Positions 1 to 5,363 of a stretch of 5,363 nucleotides of DNA are shown piece by piece; the first letter of the stretch is position 1; each line of letters opens with the position of its first letter. Both the position numbers and the translations under genes were made by a program. The notes beneath the pieces are model-generated. The model was given only the letters and a program-made list of their open reading frames with translations. It was not told the DNA's origin and searched no databases. The DNA is from Syntrophorhabdaceae bacterium (GTDB lineage: Bacteria > Desulfobacterota > Syntrophorhabdia > Syntrophorhabdales > Syntrophorhabdaceae), in contig JAOAHW010000199.1 in the NCBI GenBank assembly GCA_026415015.1, positions 1 to 5,363 of the forward strand, given 5' to 3'.

Positions 1-1
1 A

Positions 2-1318
2 GACCGAGACAAGACAAGAGAGCTTGAGGAGATAAGGCTTAAATCTGAAGAGCTTGCAAGAGAGAATGAGAGGTTAAGAAGAGAATTACAGACAGCAAAG
101 GGTGAGGATAAAAAGAAGATAGAAGAATCCTACAACAGAAACATCAAAGGATTAACTGCCATAGAGAATCTTGAAAAAGGATATGCTTTGTATCTATCCA
201 AAGACTACAAACAGGCAATCGAATATTATAACAAGGCAATCGAATTAGACCCAAAAGGTTCGCTCGCCTATATAGCCCGTGGGGCTGCCTATGATGAACT
301 CGGCAACCACCAGCAGGCTATAAGTGATTATGATAAGGCAATTGAATTAGACCCAAAATATGCAAAAGCCTATAATAACCGTGGCAATGCTTATGCTGAC
401 CTCGGCAACTACAAGGAGGCTATAAGTGATTATGATAAGGCAATTGAATTAGACCCAAAATATGCAAAAGCCTATAATAACCGTGGGGTTGCCTATAATA
501 AACTCGGCAAATACAAAGAGGCTATAAGGGATTTGAGCAGGGCAATTGAATTAGACCCCAAACTTGCAGTTGCCTATAACAACCGTGGGTATGCCTATGG
601 TAACCTCGGCAACTACAAGGAGGCTATAAGGGATTATGATAAGGCAATTGAATTAGACCCAAAGGATGAAGTTGCCTATTACAACCGTGGGGGTGCCTAT
701 TTTGACTTAGGTAACTATAAAGAGGCTATAAGGGATTATGATAAGGCAGTTGAATTAGACCCAAAGTATGCAGTTGCCTATAACAACCGTGGGCTTACCT
801 ATGGTAACCTCGGCAACTACCAGCAGGCCATAAAGGATTATAACAGGGCAATTGAATTAGACCCAAAATATGCAAAAGCCTATAATAACCGTGGGGTTGC
901 CTATTTTGACCTAGGTAACTATAAAGAGGCTATAAGGGATTATGATAAGGCAATTGAATTAGACCCAAAGTATGCAGTTGCTTATTACCACCGTGGGAAT
1001 GCCTATTATAACCTCGGCAACTATAAACAGGCTATAAGGGATTATGATAAGGCAATTGAATTAGACCCAAAGGATGCAGTTGCCTATAACAACCGTGGCA
1101 ATGCTTATGCTGACCTCGGCAACTATAAACAGGCTATAAGGGATTATGATAAGGCAATTGAATTAGACCCAAAGGATGAAGTTGCCTATTACAACCGTGG
1201 CAATGCCTATGCTGAACTCGGCAACTACCAGCAAGCTATAAATGATATAAAAATTGCTGCCCGTTTTGGTTACAAACCAGCCCAGGATTTTTTAAGAAAA
1301 AATAGGATCAATTGGTAG
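2..1318 (+). CDS. Coiled-coil / TPR repeat protein, 5'-partial
   Basis: The reading frame is open from position 2 to the TAG at 1316-1318, giving 438 visible residues. The start codon lies left of the window; a TTG at 188 falls inside the first TPR and is not a credible start. Residues 1 to about 50 are strongly charged and heptad-like (for example LARENERLRRELQ), which suggests a coiled coil. Then come eleven 34-residue tetratricopeptide repeats with consensus NNRGNAYADLGNYKEAI plus RDYDKAIELDPKY. The last repeat is degenerate and leads into a capping helix ending in AQDFLRKNRINW, a common end for this TPR class. TPR arrays form superhelical protein-binding scaffolds, so a role in protein-protein interaction is inferred. 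No signal peptide or catalytic domain can be seen, because the N-terminus is missing and could carry an enzymatic or membrane domain. Partner and pathway are unknown. The 778 bp gap to the next + strand gene argues against co-transcription with it. Confidence 0.93.
   Translation, partial: DRDKTRELEEIRLKSEELARENERLRRELQTAKGEDKKKIEESYNRNIKGLTAIENLEKGYALYLSKDYKQAIEYYNKAIELDPKGSLAYIARGAAYDELGNHQQAISDYDKAIELDPKYAKAYNNRGNAYADLGNYKEAISDYDKAIELDPKYAKAYNNRGVAYNKLGKYKEAIRDLSRAIELDPKLAVAYNNRGYAYGNLGNYKEAIRDYDKAIELDPKDEVAYYNRGGAYFDLGNYKEAIRDYDKAVELDPKYAVAYNNRGLTYGNLGNYQQAIKDYNRAIELDPKYAKAYNNRGVAYFDLGNYKEAIRDYDKAIELDPKYAVAYYHRGNAYYNLGNYKQAIRDYDKAIELDPKDAVAYNNRGNAYADLGNYKQAIRDYDKAIELDPKDEVAYYNRGNAYAELGNYQQAINDIKIAARFGYKPAQDFLRKNRINW
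158..1279 (+). repeat. Eleven tandem 102-bp units encoding TPRs
   Basis: Units begin at 158, 260, 362, 464, 566, 668, 770, 872, 974, 1076 and 1178, each exactly 102 bp (34 codons) with no indels. Units 2 to 10 are very alike at the DNA level: the codons for AIELDP are almost always the same synonymous set. Two long exact repeats are visible. One of 70 nt lies at 315-384 and 417-486; another of 66 nt lies at 1011-1076 and 1113-1178. Unit 1 is more diverged, and unit 11 is degenerate in its second helix. Identity at synonymous sites points to recent duplication or gene conversion rather than protein-level selection alone. Confidence 0.95.
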
Positions 1319-1635
1319 AAGAGGTTGCCAAGTCTTTTCTAATATGGAATTAACCTGCAAAGGAACAATAAAAAGGTTTTTCAGAAACACCTGGGCGAAT
1401 AAAACACCAGGTTATATACTGATAATAAAGTCAAGCCTTAAACTCTATTTTAAAACAATATTCTTATGCAGCTTTATGGTATGATTTCCTGCTCATATAT
1501 AATTGCAATAAAAAGAAGTTTTCTAATCACCACGATAGAGAAAACACCACAGTCACCCCTTGAAATAGGACATATCATGTTATAAATTGTCCAACTATTT
1601 TTGTATGATCTTATTTTCATCATCCTCAAAAAGTA

Positions 1636-1827
1636 TTATTTTATACCATTGTTAGACAGGGTGTTAGTTTTTAGAGCAAGATATCCTTCTATTATCAAGG
1701 CCAGTTGGTTTCCCACAGAGCACCCTTTATAATCGGCCTTTGAGATGAAAATGTTCTTCTTCTCATTTCCTCTTATTGTAATATGATAGAAACACTTTCG
1801 TATTCTATTAGGAAGCAATTAAACCAT
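1636..1827 (-). pseudogene. REP-associated/IS200-type tyrosine transposase fragment
   Basis: On the minus strand, residues encoded from about 1800 down to 1726 read KCFYHITIRGNEKKN followed by IFISKADYK. This matches the N-terminal signature of Y1 (HUH-superfamily) transposases of the RAYT/TnpA_REP group, typically of the form YHITSRGNERRxIFxDDxDR. Such proteins cut and join single-stranded DNA at REP or IS200-type hairpins. Only about 30 residues are recognisable. After the DYK the sequence loses family resemblance and stops at 1636-1638. The HUH motif (usually within MPNHYHLL) is absent here and was not found in the other minus-strand frames downstream. An ATG at 1827-1825 is in frame but is followed two codons later by TAA; the remaining open frame starts only at a TTG at 1818. 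This is a broken, non-functional remnant, recognised from motif memory rather than by alignment. Confidence 0.62.
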
Positions 1828-1860
1828 AGATTATCTTATTTTACTATCAAAAGGCTCGCT

Positions 1861-1879
1861 CATTACTAAGTGGGTAATG
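1861..1879. repeat. Short inverted repeat CATTAC...GTAATG
   Basis: CATTAC at 1861-1866 and GTAATG at 1874-1879 form a perfect 6-bp stem around a 7-nt loop. It lies about 35 bp upstream of the 5' end of the transposase fragment. Y1 transposases act on hairpins next to their genes, so it may be a terminal structure of the lost element. Hairpins of this size are also common by chance in AT-rich spacers. It could equally be an operator half-site pair. No GTAG/GGAG-type guide tetranucleotide is obvious beside it. Confidence 0.3.
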
Positions 1880-1958
1880 TATATTTTCTTGTGTCAACAT
1901 AATAAAATGAGGTACCATCATAGCCAAAGAACCCACTACGGTTCCATCAATGACAATT

Positions 1959-1964
1959 AGGAGG
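1959..1964 (+). promoter_or_regulatory. Shine-Dalgarno AGGAGG ahead of the small ORF
   Basis: A perfect AGGAGG lies 10 nt upstream of the ATG at 1975. It is the best ribosome-binding site in the spacer and is stronger than those of the three downstream operon genes. It is the main reason for taking the small ORF seriously. Confidence 0.5.
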
Positions 1965-1974
1965 TATCCCAAAC

Positions 1975-2133
1975 ATGAAACGTAAGATGATGATAACAAG
2001 TCTCCCAGAAGCAATGGAAATGGTCAAGGAAATAAATGTCCTTGTTCTGTTTGAGTTTGACTTTTTAACCCCTTCTGTGTTAACAAATTCTGTCATATGG
2101 AGACACCTTTTACTAAACCTTTCAGGGCATTAA
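1975..2133 (+). CDS. Possible small protein or leader ORF, 52 aa
   Basis: ATG at 1975 opens a 52-codon frame ending at TAA 2131-2133. The start is supported by an AGGAGG 10 nt upstream. The peptide begins MKRKMMITSLPEAMEMVKE and has a hydrophobic middle (INVLVLFEFDF). I recognise no family. It overlaps the first 37 nt of the DUF1015 gene in a different frame, and its last ten or so codons are read from that gene. It may therefore be the N-terminus of a decayed gene left in the spacer, with an accidental C-terminus. Alternatively it is a real leader peptide whose translation delivers ribosomes to the DUF1015 start, which has no SD of its own. The SD favours expression; the unusual C-terminus and transposase debris nearby favour a remnant. 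Confidence 0.3.
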   Translation: MKRKMMITSLPEAMEMVKEINVLVLFEFDFLTPSVLTNSVIWRHLLLNLSGH

Positions 2134-3323
2134 TATATAATAAAGAGAAGATTGATGATATAAGCACATGTGTATGCCCGCCTTATGATGTTATAACAGA
2201 CAGAGACATATATGTGCGAAAAAATCCTTATAATGCCATAAGATTAGAGCTACCAGAGGCAGCCCCACCTTTTGATGAATACACTGCTGCAAAGAATACC
2301 TTATATAAATGGCTTAAGGATGAAGTTCTTATACAGGACCTTGAAGATACAATATATATCTATGAACAGGAGTTTATATCTGATGGCTCTCCCTATATAA
2401 GGAGAGGGTTTATTGCCCTCAACAGACTCGATAAAAACAGGATACTCATCCATGAGGCCACAAGGCTAAAGGCAAAACAGGACAGGGAGAGACTTATATC
2501 GACCCTCAAGACCTATACAAGTTTTGTCTTTGGGCTCTATGAGGATAAGGACAAAAGCATAGAAGATATACTTCTTAATTCAGAGAGAGGGCTTATCTAT
2601 GATTTCATAGATGAAAATTCTATTAAAAACAGGTTTTACAGGATTATTGGGAAAGATAATATAAAGACACTGTGCGGCCTTATGGAGGATAAAAAAATCT
2701 ATATCGCTGATGGCCACCACAGGCTTGATGTATCCTACAGGCTTAATCTTGAATATATCCCCATCTATCTCACAAATATGTATTCTAATGGTATTTTAAT
2801 ATGGCCTTACCACAGAATTATAAAATTCAAAAGACACAGACCTTTAACAGACATATTAAATGCCTTAGATGATTATATGGCAATAGAAAGGCAAAGGGTA
2901 ATTGATGAAGGCTCAATAAAAAAGGCCCTTGATACCATTGCAAAAGAGATTAAACCTTCCTATGGATTATACTCAAAGGATGATATGGAAAATATATATG
3001 TATTGAGGGAAAAGAGACCTGTTGTCTTCAGGGAAGAGGTCCATGATGTGTTGAAGAGGCTTAAGGTAAACATCCTCCACTCAGGTATACTGAATAATCT
3101 CCTTGGTATTGAGGAGGAGGAGATATCTTTTACCCAGGACCCTTTAAGTTATACAGGACAGTTAAAACAGGGCATCATAGACCTTATGGCCTTACTACCT
3201 CCCACAACAGTGAAGGAGGTAAAGGATATAGCTGATAATTCCCTGTACATGCCTCCTAAATCAACCTTTTTTTATCCAAAGATTTTGACCGGTCCCTTAT
3301 TTTACAATTATAACTATGGTTAA
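2097..3323 (+). CDS. DUF1015 family protein
   Basis: This 408-residue protein matches the DUF1015 family (PF06245, about 400-420 aa) along its whole length. Landmarks in order are KPFRAL at 7-12, CPPYDV at 27-32, KNPYNAIRLELPE at 42-54, the signature IADGHHRLD at 203-211 and a C-terminal MPPKSTFFYPK at 385-395. The ADGHHR segment resembles the ATP/ADP-binding core of ParB/sulfiredoxin-fold enzymes such as the archaeal free serine kinase SerK. A kinase-like role is therefore a reasonable hypothesis, but the family's function here is not established. There is no signal peptide or membrane segment, so it is probably cytoplasmic. ATG 2097 is chosen because the conserved KPFRAL begins seven residues in and the usual N-terminus is short. 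No SD precedes it, so translation may be coupled to the overlapping small ORF or be leaderless. It is the first gene of the cluster, 24 nt before the next. Confidence 0.9.
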   Translation: METPFTKPFRALIYNKEKIDDISTCVCPPYDVITDRDIYVRKNPYNAIRLELPEAAPPFDEYTAAKNTLYKWLKDEVLIQDLEDTIYIYEQEFISDGSPYIRRGFIALNRLDKNRILIHEATRLKAKQDRERLISTLKTYTSFVFGLYEDKDKSIEDILLNSERGLIYDFIDENSIKNRFYRIIGKDNIKTLCGLMEDKKIYIADGHHRLDVSYRLNLEYIPIYLTNMYSNGILIWPYHRIIKFKRHRPLTDILNALDDYMAIERQRVIDEGSIKKALDTIAKEIKPSYGLYSKDDMENIYVLREKRPVVFREEVHDVLKRLKVNILHSGILNNLLGIEEEEISFTQDPLSYTGQLKQGIIDLMALLPPTTVKEVKDIADNSLYMPPKSTFFYPKILTGPLFYNYNYG

Positions 3324-3332
3324 TTTATATGC

Positions 3333-3338
3333 AGGAAA
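3333..3338 (+). promoter_or_regulatory. Ribosome-binding site AGGAAA deciding the methyltransferase start
   Basis: AGGAAA ends 9 nt before ATG 3348, a good distance. The adjoining TTG at 3345 is in frame but one codon earlier and less usual, so ATG 3348 is preferred. Confidence 0.55.
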
Positions 3339-3347
3339 CTTGTTTTG

Positions 3348-4073
3348 ATGGAAAGTATCTATAGAGATGAGACCCTTGACATCCTATGCAATGAAAGATT
3401 GAAGATTATACAGAAGAAAAAGGGTTATAGATTCTCAATTGATGCCATAATTTTAGCAAACTTCATAACCCTGAAAAGACATGAAAGGGCACTTGATATA
3501 GGGACTGGCTGTGGTATTATACCCATCTATATGTCTGTGATGGGCAAGACAAACAGGATAACAGGTGTGGAGATCCAGGATGAGCTATACGAGCTTGCAA
3601 TAAAAAACAAAGAGATAAATGAATGTGTTAATGTGGATTTTATAAAAGGTGATATAAGGGATATGGCAGATAGCTTAAGGGCAATGAACTTCCGTGTAGT
3701 CTTTTCAAACCCTCCATTCACAAAAGAAAATACAGGAAGGAGATGCCCAGGGAAATCAAGGCTTTTAGCGAGATATGAATCCACATTGTCCCTTGATTCA
3801 CTTATCAACTGTGCATCATCCATACTAAGCGACAAAGGAAGGCTCTATCTAATCTATCCTGTAAAGAGACTAGGAGAACTTATATACACTGCAAAAAATA
3901 GAAGATTTGAACCTAAGAGAATCCGCTTTGTCCATCCAAGAAGCGATGAGAAGGCAAACCTTTTTCTTATTGAATTTATAAAAAATGGTGGAATCGAAAT
4001 TATTATAGAAAAACCTCTTTACATCTATGAAAATATTTATTATACCCATGAGATAAAAAGTTATTATCAATAG
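3348..4073 (+). CDS. TrmN6-like SAM-dependent methyltransferase (COG4123)
   Basis: A 241-residue class I methyltransferase. The N-terminus (DETLDIL, then LKIIQKKKGYRFSIDAIILA at about 18-37) is characteristic of the COG4123/TrmN6 (YfiC) group. Motif I, LDIGTGCG, lies at 49-56 and binds SAM. The acidic residue of motif II is E75 in TGVEIQ, D102 sits in KGDIRD, and the catalytic NPPF is at 121-124. NPP(Y/F) marks enzymes that methylate an exocyclic amino nitrogen, usually N6 of adenine in nucleic acids or a glutamine side chain. E. coli TrmN6 modifies A37 of tRNA1-Val. The same substrate is plausible but unproven, because COG4123 members are often annotated only generically. Length is normal, no key residue is missing and it is cytoplasmic. 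It lies 24 nt after the DUF1015 gene and 10 nt before the prenyl synthase gene, which indicates co-transcription. A TTG one codon upstream (3345) is an alternative start. Confidence 0.88.
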   Translation: MESIYRDETLDILCNERLKIIQKKKGYRFSIDAIILANFITLKRHERALDIGTGCGIIPIYMSVMGKTNRITGVEIQDELYELAIKNKEINECVNVDFIKGDIRDMADSLRAMNFRVVFSNPPFTKENTGRRCPGKSRLLARYESTLSLDSLINCASSILSDKGRLYLIYPVKRLGELIYTAKNRRFEPKRIRFVHPRSDEKANLFLIEFIKNGGIEIIIEKPLYIYENIYYTHEIKSYYQ

Positions 4074-4083
4074 AGAGTGCACA

Positions 4084-5052
4084 ATGGAGAAAATACTTAA
4101 ACTCATAGAGAAGGACCTGAAAAAACTCGAGCATGCCATAGACAGCCTTGATTCTACAGATGTGAAGATTATTAAAAAGATGGTAAACCATATAATAAAA
4201 TCAGGGGGCAAGAGGATAAGACCTATACTTGTGATACTCACATCAAAGTTATGTGGTTTTAAGGGCCAAAAACATATAAAATATGCAGCGGTCATTGAGT
4301 TTATCCATACCGCTACCCTGCTACATGATGATGTTGTTGACAATGCTGAGGTGAGAAGAGGTTCATCAACTGTTAATTCTCTATGGGGAAACGAGGCAAG
4401 TGTCCTTGTGGGTGATTTTCTCTATTCAAAATCCTTTGAGCTTATGTCCAAGGATGGAAATAGTAAGATTATAGAGGCTGTGTCAAGGGCAACTACCATC
4501 CTTTCTGAAGGAGAGATACTGGAGCTACTCAAGACCTCTGACCCTCATACAACAGAAGATGAATATTTTGAGATCATCAATAAAAAAACAGCCATATTGT
4601 TTTCTGTGGCCTGCGAGATAGGGGCAATACTTGCCAGGACAGACTCGAAGAGAAAGCAACTTTTAAAAGAATATGGAAAAAACCTGGGGATTGCATTCCA
4701 GCTTGTGGATGACCTCCTTGATTATACATCCTATGACGATAAATTTGGAAAACAGATAGGCACAGACCTCAGAGAAGGAAAGGTAACGCTGCCTCTTATA
4801 CATACCCTTAAATATGCAGATGAAAAAGAAAAGGAATTTATCAAAGAAAAACTGAAACAGAGGTCAGCATCTACTGCTGATTTTGAGAAGATAAAAGGCA
4901 TAATAGAAAAATACAAAGGCTTTGAATATACATACGATACAACAAAGAGATACATAGACAAGGCAAGGGGTTGCCTTAAGGGTTTTGGTGTATCAAGATA
5001 TAGAGATGCCCTGCTATATCTAACAGATATGATGCTCACAAGAAAAGTATGA
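4084..5052 (+). CDS. ispB: Long-chain polyprenyl diphosphate synthase (IspB-like)
   Basis: A 322-residue all-trans prenyl transferase that condenses isopentenyl diphosphate onto an allylic primer to make the side chain of ubiquinone or menaquinone. All hallmarks are present: GGKRIRP at 41-47 for IPP binding; the first aspartate-rich motif DDVVD at 82-86, followed by NAEVRRG; KKT at 168-170; the second motif DDLLD at 209-213; and GKVTLPLI at 232-239. The residues before the first motif (EFIHTATLLHDD) have a small Ala five residues upstream, as in E. coli IspB. That implies a deep pocket and a long product, probably C35 to C45; exact length cannot be read from sequence. Family length is normal. 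ATG 4084 lies 10 nt after the methyltransferase stop, with a modest AGAGAG at 4072-4077 that overlaps that stop codon, so it is likely the last gene of the operon. The symbol is by family resemblance. Confidence 0.93.
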   Translation: MEKILKLIEKDLKKLEHAIDSLDSTDVKIIKKMVNHIIKSGGKRIRPILVILTSKLCGFKGQKHIKYAAVIEFIHTATLLHDDVVDNAEVRRGSSTVNSLWGNEASVLVGDFLYSKSFELMSKDGNSKIIEAVSRATTILSEGEILELLKTSDPHTTEDEYFEIINKKTAILFSVACEIGAILARTDSKRKQLLKEYGKNLGIAFQLVDDLLDYTSYDDKFGKQIGTDLREGKVTLPLIHTLKYADEKEKEFIKEKLKQRSASTADFEKIKGIIEKYKGFEYTYDTTKRYIDKARGCLKGFGVSRYRDALLYLTDMMLTRKV

Positions 5053-5070
5053 CATCGAAACTTTTTGTAT

Positions 5071-5096
5071 AACCCTGAAAAGGTCTCAGGTTTTAA
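5071..5096 (+). terminator. Possible Rho-independent terminator after ispB
   Basis: CCTGA at 5074-5078 pairs with TCAGG at 5086-5090 around a 7-nt loop, and the stem can extend by two A-T pairs past a bulged C. TTTT follows at 5091-5094. It sits 21 nt after the ispB-like stop, where a terminator for the + strand operon is expected. The stem is short and its T-tract is shared with the stem extension, so strength is doubtful. The right arm contains the complement of the lnt stop codon (5086-5088). No comparable T-tract is seen in the opposite direction. Confidence 0.4.
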
Positions 5097-5363
5097 TCTT
5101 TAAAAACACACCAATCAAAAGCACAAAGCCTATGATTATCAATATGATAAACCAGTCTCCATACCTTACATAAAGGGTCTGGCTATTGGACAGGTAAAAA
5201 TCACCCTTCACAATGGCATCTTCAAATATACCTGTTTTCGCCTTTATCCTCCCCCTTGTGTCGATTATGGCACTTATCCCTGTATTTGCCGCCCTTAGGA
5301 TATATCTATCTGTCTCTATAGCCCTGAATCTATAAAAGGAGAGGTGTTGATATGGGGCAGATG
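5086..5363 (-). CDS. lnt: Apolipoprotein N-acyltransferase, C-terminal part (partial)
   Basis: On the minus strand the frame runs from the right edge to TGA at 5088-5086, giving 91 residues. The fragment starts SAPYQHLSFYRFRAIETDRY, followed by ILRAANTGISAIID and TRGRIKAKTGIFEDAIVKG. This matches the end of the nitrilase-like domain of Lnt, where E. coli reads PHQHLQMARMRALE and later RATNNGVTAV. QTLYVRYGDW follows (E. coli has QTPYARFG), and then one hydrophobic membrane segment (residues about 71-87) and a short KIKT tail. Lnt is an inner-membrane enzyme that adds the third acyl chain to the N-terminal cysteine of lipoproteins, using phospholipid as donor. The catalytic Glu-Lys-Cys triad lies upstream, beyond the window, so it cannot be checked. 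The gene is convergent with the ispB operon, 33 nt between stops. Identity is strong; completeness is unknown. Confidence 0.92.
   Translation of the reverse strand, partial: SAPYQHLSFYRFRAIETDRYILRAANTGISAIIDTRGRIKAKTGIFEDAIVKGDFYLSNSQTLYVRYGDWFIILIIIGFVLLIGVFLKIKT

Larger units (their letters stand above)
1319..2096. other. Gene-poor spacer with remnants
   Basis: This is 778 bp between the TPR gene and the DUF1015 gene. It is AT-rich and interrupted by stops in all frames. I see a minus-strand transposase fragment (about 1636-1827), a small + strand ORF with a good SD (from 1975), and short inverted repeats at 1389-1412, 1861-1879 and 1929-1944. Between about 1319 and 1635 I recognise nothing coding on either strand; the longest short ORFs there are about 33 codons and resemble no family I know. 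No tRNA-like cloverleaf or strong promoter stood out. The mix of a decayed transposase and short unmatched ORFs suggests an old insertion or rearrangement site. Confidence 0.7.

Noticed and set aside
188..190. TTG as the start of the TPR gene
   Set aside because: The same frame is open back to position 2 with coherent coiled-coil sequence, and the TTG falls inside the first TPR, whose helix A begins at about 158.
158..1279. The regular 102-bp repeat as a CRISPR array or noncoding satellite
   Set aside because: The units are contiguous, in frame and encode canonical TPR motifs with no spacers.
1352..1381. AACCT/AGGTT stem followed by T's as a terminator for the TPR gene
   Set aside because: The stem has only 5 A/T-containing pairs across a 17-nt loop and is too weak to claim.
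1389..1412. ACCTGG/CCAGGT hairpin as a terminator
   Set aside because: It is a 6-bp stem with a 12-nt loop and no T-tract on either strand.
1470..1576. Short ORFs of about 33-34 codons on both strands (+ strand ATG near 1481, - strand ATG near 1576)
   Set aside because: Neither has a convincing SD, and their translations resemble no known family.
1916..1983. Open frame reading IAKEPTTVPSMTIRRYPKH as a small protein
   Set aside because: Its internal ATG at 1950 lacks an SD, it ends after about ten codons, and it matches no family I know.
3527..4343. Minus-strand ORFs at 3527-3835, 3870-4343 and 4003-4191
   Set aside because: They lie opposite the methyltransferase and prenyl synthase genes, have low-complexity Ser/Ile/Phe-rich translations and match no family; they are shadows.
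4731..5039. Minus-strand ORF inside the prenyl synthase gene
   Set aside because: It is fully antisense to a well-supported catalytic domain and its translation is Ser/Phe/Leu-rich without recognisable motifs.

Overview
This 5.4 kb window is AT-rich chromosomal DNA, rich in ATA, AGA and AGG codons. It comes from a diderm (Gram-negative-type) bacterium. The diderm call rests on the 3' end of lnt (apolipoprotein N-acyltransferase) at the right edge and on a long-chain polyprenyl diphosphate synthase with an IspB-like active site. The 34-residue TPR array, a DUF1015 protein and a COG4123-type methyltransferase would suit an anaerobic lineage such as Desulfobacterota or Nitrospirota. That placement is inference from style and composition only.

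Layout. (1) Positions 2-1318, + strand: the 3' part of a gene encoding a coiled coil followed by eleven TPR repeats. The frame is open to the left edge, so the true start lies outside the window. (2) Positions 1319-2096: about 780 bp without a convincing full-length gene. It holds a decayed minus-strand fragment of a REP-associated/IS200-type tyrosine transposase (about 1636-1827), a few short inverted repeats, and a small ORF at 1975-2133 that has a good Shine-Dalgarno sequence and runs into the next gene. (3) Positions 2097-5052, + strand: a compact three-gene cluster of a DUF1015 protein, a TrmN6-like (COG4123) SAM-dependent methyltransferase and a long-chain polyprenyl diphosphate synthase. 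The gaps are 24 and 10 nt, so it is probably one operon. (4) Positions 5086-5363, - strand: the C-terminal 91 residues of Lnt, convergent with the operon. A short hairpin with a T-tract lies at the junction and overlaps the lnt stop codon.

The operon combines isoprenoid side-chain synthesis for respiratory quinones, a probable nucleic-acid or protein methyltransferase, and a conserved protein of uncertain function with the ADGHHR signature. The sequence does not show a single pathway joining the three. I found no CRISPR array, tRNA, rRNA, riboswitch or intact mobile element, and no clear evidence of an undescribed system. The points most worth a second look are the transposase remnant, the SD-bearing small ORF overlapping the DUF1015 start, and the nucleotide-level homogenisation of the TPR repeats.
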